From the NCBI RefSeq assembly GCF_902762735.1, contig NZ_CACWPP010000004.1, forward strand, positions 1-64,000: 64,000 bases of DNA, read 5' to 3'. Shown here one piece after another: positions 54,227-61,688 of this stretch (position 1 is its first letter; each line of letters begins with the position of its first letter). This DNA comes from an uncultured Ruminococcus sp. (GTDB lineage: Bacteria > Bacillota > Clostridia > Oscillospirales > Ruminococcaceae). The notes below the pieces were generated by a model. It worked only from the letters and a program-made list of their open reading frames with translations. It did not search any database and was not told the origin of the DNA. A program made the position numbers and the translations under genes.

Positions 54227-57190
54227 ATGAGCAAGATCTATGATCTGGGTATCGACGTTGGTTCTACTACTGTAAAGACAGTTATCGTTGATAACGGCGA
54301 ATTTATATATAACAGATATGAGCGGCATTTTTCCCGAGTGCGTGAGACTGTGGCTGAACAGCTGAAACTTATCCGCAAAAGTTTTCCCGATGATAAGTTT
54401 CGCATAGCTATCACGGGTTCGGCGGGACTTGGTATTGCTGAGGCTTGCGGTATCCCGTTCGTGCAGGAGGTCTTTTCTGCATTCGTTGCTGTCAATAAGA
54501 CATATCCAGATGCTGATGTGGTGATAGAGCTGGGCGGCGAGGACGCAAAGATAATCTTCCTGACAGGCGGTGTCGAACAGCGAATGAACGGTTCGTGCGC
54601 AGGCGGTACAGGTGCTTTTATTGACCAGATGGCAGGTCTGCTGGGCGTTACGCCCGATGATATGAACGATCTGGCACTTATGGCAGAAAAGACCTACCCG
54701 ATCGCTTCGCGCTGCGGTGTTTTCGCAAAGTCGGATATACAGCCGCTGCTCAATCAGGGCGCTAAAAAAGAGGATATTTCAGCTTCTATCTTTCAGGCTG
54801 TTGTTGACCAGACGGTTTCAGGTCTGGCGCAGGGCAGAAAGATAGAGGGCAAGGTGCTTTTTCTCGGAGGTCCTCTGACATATCTCAGCGCTCTGCGCGA
54901 GACTTTCAAAAAAACACTAACGCTTGATGATGACAATGCTGTTCTTCCCGAGAAGTCGTCATGTTATATAGCTTACGGCGCGGCACTGCATGCCCATGAC
55001 CTTTCCGAAGAAATGACCATATCCGAAGCTCTCGAAAAGATCGCGGGCGCTAAGACCAACGACAATATCGTAGTCGGCAGAAGGCTGTTTGAATCGCAGG
55101 AGGACTACGCCGCGTTCATAGAGCGTCACAAGAAATCCGATCTTAAATATGAGGATATAATGACCTATGAGGGCGATGCTTATCTGGGCATCGACGCGGG
55201 TTCGACCACAACAAAGCTGGTGCTGATAACGCCTGAGGGTAAGCTGCTTTATCAGCATTACTGCTCAAATCAGGGGCAGCCGCTGGATATTATCGCTTCA
55301 AAACTGAAAGATATTTACAGACTCGCAGGCAAAAAGCTGAATATAAGGGCTTCGGCTGTAACAGGCTACGGTGAGGAACTTATCAAGGCGGGACTGGGCA
55401 TTGACTACGGTATAGTTGAGACAGTCGCGCATTATAAGGCGGCGGCTTATTTCTGTCCCGATGTTGATTTTATCATAGACATCGGCGGACAGGATATAAA
55501 GTGTTTCAAGATAAAAAATAATGCCATTGACAGCATTATGCTGAACGAAGCATGTTCTTCGGGCTGCGGCTCGTTCATACAGACCTTTGCGGGTGCTATG
55601 GGCTATGATATTGCCACTTTCGCTCAGCTGGGACTTTTCGCAAAAGCACCTGTGGAGCTTGGCTCGCGATGCACTGTTTTTATGAACAGTTCTGTAAAAC
55701 AGGCGCAGAAGGACGGCGCTACCGTCGAGGATATTTCGGCGGGTCTTTCGGCTTCTATAATCAAGAATGCGGTCTATAAAGTTATCAGAGCTAAGTCCAT
55801 CGACGAGCTTGGCAAAAATATCGTTGTTCAGGGCGGCACTTTCCTGAATGACGCTGTACTGCGCTCTTTTGAGCAGGAGCTTGGCAGAAATGTCATTCGT
55901 CCCGCTATCGCAGGTCTGATGGGTGCGCTGGGCTGTGCGCTGTTTGCTAAGGAAAAATCGGCGGGTACGCTGAAAACTTCGGGGCTTATCACCAAAGATG
56001 AACTTGATGCTTTCACATACACCAGCCGTGCAGTACAGTGCGGCGGCTGCGGTGCGCACTGCAATCTGACTGTCATACGCTTTAACGACGGTCATCGCTT
56101 TATTTCGGGCAACCGCTGTGAAAAAGGCGCGGGCATAAAGATAACCGACCGCACCGAAAATATGATCGAATATAAGTACAACTACATTAAAGAGCTGGAA
56201 GAGAAAAAGCCCCGCATGAAGCCCATCGCGAAAGTCGGGCTGCCGCTGTGCCTTTCTTATTACGACCTTATGCCGTTCTTTGCACAGCTTTTCACCGATC
56301 TGGGATTTGAAGTGGTATTCTCGGAAGAGTCCACAAGGGCGACTTACTATAAGGGTCAGCAGACCATACCTTCCGACACTGTATGCTATCCCGCAAAACT
56401 GGCACACGGTCACATTGAAAGTCTGCTTGAAAAGGGAGTTGACTTCATTTTCTACCCCTGCATGAGCTATAATATCGACGAGGGCGGTTCTGACAACCAC
56501 TATAACTGTCCCGTTGTGGCTTATTATCCCGAGCTTCTTAAAGCTAACAATGATAAGCTGACAGAAGATAATTTCTTAGCGCCTTACATCGACCTCAACA
56601 ATAAGAGACATGTAGCTAAGGTCATGGCAAGAACGCTGAAAAAATACGGTATAACCGCAAAGCAGGTGATGGCACTGCTCAACCGCGCTTATTCTTCACA
56701 GCTTGACTTCCGCCGTGATATTAAGGGCAAAGCGCAGGAGATAATGCGTGAGGCAAGGCGTAAGGGTCAGAAGATAATCGTCGTGGCAGGCAGACCGTAT
56801 CACATCGACCCTGAGATAAATCACGGTATACATAAGCTGATAGCATCGCTGGGGTTTGCTGTTATTACTGAGGACAGCGTGGCTGGTCTGGTGGACACGC
56901 CCGCACTCGATGTGCTGAACCAGTGGACTTATCATTCAAGACTTTACCGCGCGGCTAAGTATGTATGTGAGCATGATGATATGCAGCTCGTCCAGCTGGT
57001 TAGCTTCGGCTGCGGTATCGACGCTGTGACTACTGATGAGGTCAGAGCTATACTGGAAGAACAGGGCAAGCTCTACACTCAGCTCAAGATAGACGAAATA
57101 ACAAATCTCGGCGCAGCTAAGATAAGACTGCGTTCACTGGCGGCGGCACTGGAAGAAAAAGACGCTCAGCTTGCCGCTAAAAGAGCATAA
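54227..57190 (+). CDS. Giant acyl-CoA dehydratase activase-related protein (two ASKHA ATPase domains plus DUF2229)
   Basis: 987 residues. Two BadF/HgdC-type ATPase domains follow each other: the first with GIDVGSTTVKTVIV and NGSCAGGTGAFID, the second (from about 320) with GIDAGSTTTKLVLI and NEACSSGCGSFIQ. The cysteines in the GSCAGG and ACSSGCG loops are positioned to hold the bridging 4Fe-4S cluster of activases. The C-terminal third is DUF2229, with CGGCGAHCNLTVIRF and GNRCEKGAG. Simple activases have one such ATPase domain of about 260 residues. It probably activates the protein encoded next by ATP-driven electron injection. Confidence 0.9.
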   Translation: MSKIYDLGIDVGSTTVKTVIVDNGEFIYNRYERHFSRVRETVAEQLKLIRKSFPDDKFRIAITGSAGLGIAEACGIPFVQEVFSAFVAVNKTYPDADVVIELGGEDAKIIFLTGGVEQRMNGSCAGGTGAFIDQMAGLLGVTPDDMNDLALMAEKTYPIASRCGVFAKSDIQPLLNQGAKKEDISASIFQAVVDQTVSGLAQGRKIEGKVLFLGGPLTYLSALRETFKKTLTLDDDNAVLPEKSSCYIAYGAALHAHDLSEEMTISEALEKIAGAKTNDNIVVGRRLFESQEDYAAFIERHKKSDLKYEDIMTYEGDAYLGIDAGSTTTKLVLITPEGKLLYQHYCSNQGQPLDIIASKLKDIYRLAGKKLNIRASAVTGYGEELIKAGLGIDYGIVETVAHYKAAAYFCPDVDFIIDIGGQDIKCFKIKNNAIDSIMLNEACSSGCGSFIQTFAGAMGYDIATFAQLGLFAKAPVELGSRCTVFMNSSVKQAQKDGATVEDISAGLSASIIKNAVYKVIRAKSIDELGKNIVVQGGTFLNDAVLRSFEQELGRNVIRPAIAGLMGALGCALFAKEKSAGTLKTSGLITKDELDAFTYTSRAVQCGGCGAHCNLTVIRFNDGHRFISGNRCEKGAGIKITDRTENMIEYKYNYIKELEEKKPRMKPIAKVGLPLCLSYYDLMPFFAQLFTDLGFEVVFSEESTRATYYKGQQTIPSDTVCYPAKLAHGHIESLLEKGVDFIFYPCMSYNIDEGGSDNHYNCPVVAYYPELLKANNDKLTEDNFLAPYIDLNNKRHVAKVMARTLKKYGITAKQVMALLNRAYSSQLDFRRDIKGKAQEIMREARRKGQKIIVVAGRPYHIDPEINHGIHKLIASLGFAVITEDSVAGLVDTPALDVLNQWTYHSRLYRAAKYVCEHDDMQLVQLVSFGCGIDAVTTDEVRAILEEQGKLYTQLKIDEITNLGAAKIRLRSLAAALEEKDAQLAAKRA

Positions 57191-57209
57191 ATAATTCGGA
57201 GGAATAGAA

Positions 57210-58484
57210 ATGTCTGAGACGACTAATACATGTAATATACCGCATTCGGGCTCTGACAGAGTAAGAAAGTCATATTTTGATAAGTCCAGAAAATCGGACT
57301 ACATTGTGCTTGTACCCGATATGCTGCCAATACATTTCAAACTGATAATGGCGATCTATGAGCAGTACGGATACCATATGGAGCTTTTGCAGACTTCGAC
57401 GCGCAACGTCATTGATGAAGGTCTGAAAAATGTCCATAATGACACCTGCTATCCTGCACTGCTTGTAATAGGTCAGTTCCTTGATGCACTCAAAAGCGGA
57501 AAGTATGATCCCGATCACACTGCGCTTCTTATCTCACAGACAGGCGGCGGCTGCAGAGCATCAAATTATATCCATCTGCTTAGGAAGGCACTTTCTTCGA
57601 CCTTTCCGCAGGTGCCTGTACTCTCGCTCAATTTCAGCGGACTGGAGAAAGATGCTTCGATAGAAGTTTCGCCCACCATAGCGCTGAAACTGATTTATGC
57701 AGTGCTTTACGGCGATATGCTCATGCTGCTGTACAATCAGTGCAAGCCCTATGAGATCACCGAAAATACAACCGATGAACTTCTTGCAAGGTGGCAGCAC
57801 AGGCTCGGGAAATTATTCCATACAAAGCGTGATTTTATGAGTACTGCCAGGATCTACCGCGCTATGCTGAAAGACTTTGCGGCACTGCCAAGAACTAAGG
57901 TGAAAAAGCCGAAGGTCGGTATAGTGGGGGAGATATATGTAAAATATTCTCCGCTTGCAAATAACCATCTTAACGAATTTCTGCTCAGTGAGGGCTGTGA
58001 GCCGAATGTTCCGGGACTGCTCGACTTTGTAATGTATTGTGCTTCCGATGCCATTAATGACAGCAAACTCTACGATACCAGAGACAAGAAAACTCTTATC
58101 TTCGGTGTCGGCTATGATGTGCTTTACAGATTTCAGAAACAGCAGATAAAGATGATAAACGAACATGGCGTTTTTCAGCCGCCCCATGATTTTGAACATC
58201 TCCGCGCATGTGCTGATAAATATATCAATCAGGGTGTGAAAATGGGTGAAGGCTGGCTTATAACCGCTGAAATGGCAGCGCTCGCAGAAACAGGCACTAA
58301 GAATATAATCTGTACTCAGCCTTTCGGTTGTCTGCCTAACCATATTGTTGCAAAGGGAAGTGCCCGTGTGATAAAAAAGGCTTATCCCGATGCGAATATT
58401 GTTGCAATAGACTATGACCCCGGTGCTACAAAAGTAAATCAGGAAAACAGGATAAAACTTATGCTGGCAAACGCTGTATTATAG
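57210..58484 (+). CDS. 2-Hydroxyacyl-CoA dehydratase subunit-like protein
   Basis: 424 residues, HgdB/DUF2229-related: DTCYPALLVIGQFLDALKSG, SQTGGGCRASNYIHLLRKAL, GEIYVKYSPLANNHLNEFLLSEG and CTQPFGCLPNHIVAKG. The cysteines in CYPALL, GGGCRASN and FGCLPNH are likely ligands of an iron-sulfur cluster. It is always paired with the giant activase in Firmicutes genomes. GGAGGAATAG precedes the ATG, 19 bases after the upstream stop. The reaction is unknown; classical two-subunit dehydratase partners are not encoded here. Confidence 0.85.
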   Translation: MSETTNTCNIPHSGSDRVRKSYFDKSRKSDYIVLVPDMLPIHFKLIMAIYEQYGYHMELLQTSTRNVIDEGLKNVHNDTCYPALLVIGQFLDALKSGKYDPDHTALLISQTGGGCRASNYIHLLRKALSSTFPQVPVLSLNFSGLEKDASIEVSPTIALKLIYAVLYGDMLMLLYNQCKPYEITENTTDELLARWQHRLGKLFHTKRDFMSTARIYRAMLKDFAALPRTKVKKPKVGIVGEIYVKYSPLANNHLNEFLLSEGCEPNVPGLLDFVMYCASDAINDSKLYDTRDKKTLIFGVGYDVLYRFQKQQIKMINEHGVFQPPHDFEHLRACADKYINQGVKMGEGWLITAEMAALAETGTKNIICTQPFGCLPNHIVAKGSARVIKKAYPDANIVAIDYDPGATKVNQENRIKLMLANAVL

Positions 58485-58492
58485 TGACAAAG

Positions 58493-58515
58493 AGGCGGAG
58501 AGATCCGCCTTTTTA
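58493..58515 (+). terminator. Terminator of the activase operon
   Basis: AGGCGGA pairs with TCCGCCT and five T follow. Confidence 0.85.
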
Positions 58516-58520
58516 TTTTA

Positions 58521-58618
58521 TCCTAATTTGGTTGTGTATTGTTCCCCCGCTGAAGGCGGGGAAACAATACGAAAGAACAGCCATTTTGTATCATCAGCAA
58601 TACACTTCAAAATTGGGA
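58521..58618. repeat. MITE-like element, family 1, copy 2
   Basis: 98 bases, the same length and orientation as copy 1 at 44792, with nearly the same sequence including GAAAGAACAGCCATTTTGTA and the TCCTAATTTGG..AAATTGGGA ends. Differences concentrate in the central stem, where both arms changed together (GTTCCCCCGC / GGCGGGGAAAC). Confidence 0.85.
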
Positions 58619-58627
58619 GTTATTTTT

Positions 58628-58728
58628 CTCACGATTTTTATTTGTATTGCTGATATTGCCAAAAACATATTTTTTCGTATCGCTTTACCCACCTTCGGCA
58701 GGGAAGGTGATACACAACCAAATCGGGA
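58628..58728. repeat. MITE-like element, family 1, copy 3 (inverted, diverged)
   Basis: Reads the family in the opposite direction: TTTGTATTGCTGATA, then TTTTTCGTATCG, a central stem around CACCTTCGGCAGGG, and GATACACAACCAAATCGGGA at the end. It lies ten bases after copy 2, so the two form a large inverted pair. Confidence 0.7.
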
Positions 58729-58769
58729 TATATTTTTGTGAAATGTTATCAAAAAGTTTAAAATATCTA

Positions 58770-58798
58770 TTGCAATTGATTTCAAAGCGTTGTATAAT
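58770..58798 (+). promoter_or_regulatory. Promoter of the sensor-GGDEF gene
   Basis: TTGCAA, 17 bases, TATAAT. Confidence 0.8.
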
Positions 58799-58848
58799 AT
58801 AAGATGTGTTCTGCGGTTTAATACTATTTTATGAAAGAAGGTGACTGC

Positions 58849-60753
58849 GTGAAAAGAAAGACTATCGCATTGTGTGTGACAGGATTTGACTGGGAAAAAG
58901 AGAGCCGTATAGTCGATGGCGTATGGCGCACCTGTATTGATAAGGATATTAATTTGCTGGTATTTGTAAATCTTCTCAGAAAGCAGCCTGTCTTTTCGGA
59001 TAAGCCGTATTCAGAAAGCATACTTAACGGTGAATCCGAGATATTTGATCTTATAAATTACGATCTTGTAGATGGTGTGCTTATTCTCGGGGATACAATG
59101 ATAAGAGAAAGCATTATCGACGATATTTCAAAACGCGCAGAAGCTAAAAATATCCCTGTCATAAACGTTGCTGACCCTGACCATCATCTGAAGCATAATG
59201 TCCTGCTCAGCGACCGCAACGCTATGGAATTGTGTATACGTCATCTGGTTGAAGTGCATGGTTTTACCAAGATCAATTTTATCGGCGGTTTCCCGGGAAA
59301 TTATGAGACAGAGACACGTCTGGCTGCATATAAAAAAGTTCTTGATGAACATGGTATACCTTTTGAAGAAAAACGTGTTGGTTACGGCGAGTTCTGGAGA
59401 AAAGCATACGATGTGACTGAGGAGTTCCTTAAAGATGGTGAGCCGCCCGAAGCGATCGCCTGTGCCAGTGACATGATGGCTATTTTCTGCATGGAACGCC
59501 TTAAATCACACGGATACAGAATACCTGAGGATATTACTGTAACAGGTTTTGACGGCATAAAGGAAAGTGAGATTTATTCGCCTGCGCTGACAACTTCACG
59601 GCATGCCTATGGCAAATCGGGCGTAAAAGCAGTCGAAATGCTGGAAAATATTTGGGCAGGTATGGAGATCAGCGATGATCTCGTTGTAGAGTCTGAGCTT
59701 ATTGCGAGATGCTCCTGCGGCTGTGTGCCTAAAAAGGAAAGGGTCGAAGATTTTTATGATGAGCAGATATTATATCGGAATAAAAATCTCGAATTCAGCC
59801 ATCTTCTGATCGACATGAATGCCCGCTTTGCTGCGGCAGAAACGTCGGAAGAGCTGTTTGCTGACTGTATCACAGGGTCAGACTTCTTCCATATGAAAGA
59901 TCTTTATGTATGCATCTCCTCATATTTTGAGAAGAGTGAGGACGATGGTATCTCAGCTGACACATCATGCTTCGCTGATGAAATGGTATGCATGCTTGAC
60001 AGGCAAGGTAAAGTCCCGGTCGGGACGGAGTTCAGCTCAAAGGAGCTTGTGCCTGTAAAACATCTGCTGGACGGCGATAAAATGGTGTTTATAGCTTTTT
60101 CGCCGCTCTATTATCGTGATAATATTATGGGTTATCTCGCCTACGAACCCGGTTATGTCGGCGGTTCGGGCGATCTGTTCACAACATGGGTGCTGAATAT
60201 CGCTAATAATGCGGGTAGTTTCTATATGAAAAAACAGCTGAAATATGTGGTGAAAAAGCTGGAAAATCTCCATGTGCGCGACCCGCTGACAGATCTTTAC
60301 AACCGACGCGGCATGAACAGCTTCGGCGGGAAGGTCGCGGCAGATGCCGTGAAGAATAAAAGCACTATCACGGTTTTCTCAGTCGATATTGATAACCTCA
60401 AGCCGATAAATGACAACTACGGACACAGCAGCGGTGATAATGCGATATGCAGGGCAGCGCTCGCGATAAAAGAAGCCATGCCTGAAAGCAGTGTGTGCTG
60501 TCGGACAGGCGGTGATGAATTCGTTGTGATTAGTTCGGGACTTGAAAAGGGAAGTGAAAAGCAGTATATAAATACTATCGCACAGCAGCTTGACGGTTAT
60601 AACAGTAAAAGCAATATGCCTTACAATGTGTCATGCAGCTGTGGTTATTATACTGCTGACAGCAGCGAGTTTGAAAGTCTGGAGAAGATGATAACGCTGG
60701 CTGATATGGAAATGTATAAAGTAAAATCTGCCAAAAAAGCAGGAAGATTTTAA
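58849..60753 (+). CDS. LacI-type sugar-sensor domain fused to a GGDEF diguanylate cyclase
   Basis: 634 residues from GTG at 58849 (GAAGGTGA upstream); the ATG at 58831 has no ribosome binding site. Residues 1-285 are a type 3 periplasmic-binding-like domain as in LacI/PurR regulators: DGVLILGDTMI, AMELCIRHLVEVHGFTKINFIGGFPGN, AIACASDMMAIFCMERLKSHGYRIPEDITVTGFDG. No helix-turn-helix, signal peptide or membrane helix is present. A middle region with cysteines (RCSCGCVPKKE) and a probable GAF-like segment leads to a GGDEF domain at about 470-634 with intact RTGGDEF and DPLTDLYNRRGM. The product-inhibition RxxD site is replaced by PESS. It probably makes cyclic di-GMP in response to a cytoplasmic ligand. 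Confidence 0.9.
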   Translation: MKRKTIALCVTGFDWEKESRIVDGVWRTCIDKDINLLVFVNLLRKQPVFSDKPYSESILNGESEIFDLINYDLVDGVLILGDTMIRESIIDDISKRAEAKNIPVINVADPDHHLKHNVLLSDRNAMELCIRHLVEVHGFTKINFIGGFPGNYETETRLAAYKKVLDEHGIPFEEKRVGYGEFWRKAYDVTEEFLKDGEPPEAIACASDMMAIFCMERLKSHGYRIPEDITVTGFDGIKESEIYSPALTTSRHAYGKSGVKAVEMLENIWAGMEISDDLVVESELIARCSCGCVPKKERVEDFYDEQILYRNKNLEFSHLLIDMNARFAAAETSEELFADCITGSDFFHMKDLYVCISSYFEKSEDDGISADTSCFADEMVCMLDRQGKVPVGTEFSSKELVPVKHLLDGDKMVFIAFSPLYYRDNIMGYLAYEPGYVGGSGDLFTTWVLNIANNAGSFYMKKQLKYVVKKLENLHVRDPLTDLYNRRGMNSFGGKVAADAVKNKSTITVFSVDIDNLKPINDNYGHSSGDNAICRAALAIKEAMPESSVCCRTGGDEFVVISSGLEKGSEKQYINTIAQQLDGYNSKSNMPYNVSCSCGYYTADSSEFESLEKMITLADMEMYKVKSAKKAGRF

Positions 60754-60765
60754 GGAGGGTCTTAA

Positions 60766-61299
60766 ATGGAATTTCAGCATCTTATTGAAAGCAGAAGAAG
60801 TGTGAGAAAATATGCGGATAAGGAAGTTCCCCGCGAACTGGTCGAAGAGATCATAAAAGCCGCACAGGAAGCACCGTCATGGAAAAATCAGCAGACAAGC
60901 AAGTATTATTGTGTGTTGTCAAAAGAAAAGCGGGAAGCTGTAAGAACAAGCTGTTTCCCGTCGTTTAATGAGCAGCGTTCGATAAATGCCGCGCTCATAG
61001 TTACGGCGTTTGAAAAAGATAATGTTGGTTTTGATGATAACGGTCAGCCTATAAACGAGCTTGGAAACGGATGGGGCTGTTATGATCTCGGCATGCAGAA
61101 CATGCTGTTTTTGCTGAAAGCAAAGGAGCTTGGACTTGATACTCTTGTTATGGGTATCAGAGATGCAGATAAACTTCGTGCGGCACTGGATATTCCCGCT
61201 GATGAGGAGATAGGTGCTGTGCTGGCATTGGGTTACGCTGATGAAGAGCCTAAAAGACCGCGCCGCCGCGAAATTGATGATATTGCAAAGTTTTATTGA
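60766..61299 (+). CDS. Nitroreductase family protein
   Basis: 177 residues. HLIESRRSVRKYADKEVPRELVEEIIKAAQEAPSWKNQQTSKY is the FMN-binding start of the family, and GWGCYDLGMQNMLFLLKAKELGLDTLVMGIRD and VLALGYADEEPKRPRR complete it. It would use NAD(P)H and FMN to reduce nitro-, quinone- or similar compounds. AAGGAGGG precedes the ATG, 12 bases after the GGDEF gene, so the two are cotranscribed. Confidence 0.93.
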   Translation: MEFQHLIESRRSVRKYADKEVPRELVEEIIKAAQEAPSWKNQQTSKYYCVLSKEKREAVRTSCFPSFNEQRSINAALIVTAFEKDNVGFDDNGQPINELGNGWGCYDLGMQNMLFLLKAKELGLDTLVMGIRDADKLRAALDIPADEEIGAVLALGYADEEPKRPRRREIDDIAKFY

Positions 61300-61302
61300 C
61301 AG

Positions 61303-61329
61303 AAAGCCGGGGATGTCTTCGGCTTTTTT
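61303..61329 (+). terminator. Terminator after the nitroreductase gene
   Basis: AAAGCCG pairs with CGGCTTT and a T run follows. Confidence 0.85.
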
Positions 61330-61336
61330 GCTTGTA

Positions 61337-61581
61337 TCTCAATTTGGCTGCGTATTGTTCCCAAAACAAAGGCTGGGAAAAATATGGGGCGCTCAATTAT
61401 CCTTTTGTTTACCGCATTTTTAGCACACCACTGCAAAATACCTTTATCAATAAGGGAAAGATAACCGCCAACTGTATTCAATTCCCGATATAACATCGTT
61501 TATTTTGGTGTATCAGCGGGATAATCACAATACAAAAAAACAGCCATTTTGTATCATCAGCGATACACATCGAAATTGGGA
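61337..61581. repeat. MITE-like element, family 1, copy 4, interrupted by a family 2 element
   Basis: The left half (TCTCAATTTGGCTGCGTATT... to about 61380) and the right half (ACAGCCATTTTGTATCATCA... to AAATTGGGA at 61581) belong to family 1. Between them about 145 bases carry a family 2 element: the shared 36-base segment at 61388-61423 and an end GGTGTATCAGCGGGATAATC at 61508-61527. AATAC-like sequence flanks the insert. Confidence 0.75.
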
Positions 61582-61622
61582 GCTCCTTGTCTGAAAATCG
61601 GGTGAAGTTTTGGTTAAAATGG

Positions 61623-61651
61623 TTGCATTGGAGAGGAAAATGTGATATACT
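61623..61651 (+). promoter_or_regulatory. Promoter of the cell-wall-binding protein gene
   Basis: TTGCAT, 17 bases, TATACT, about 40 bases before the start codon. Confidence 0.75.
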
Positions 61652-61688
61652 AATTAAGTAAAAGTTTGAGGAAAGGAAATATCCCTGC

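Noticed and set aside
58484..58741. 85-residue open frame after the dehydratase-like gene
   Set aside because: It is the translation of two MITE-like repeats and a terminator; similar peptides arise from each repeat copy.
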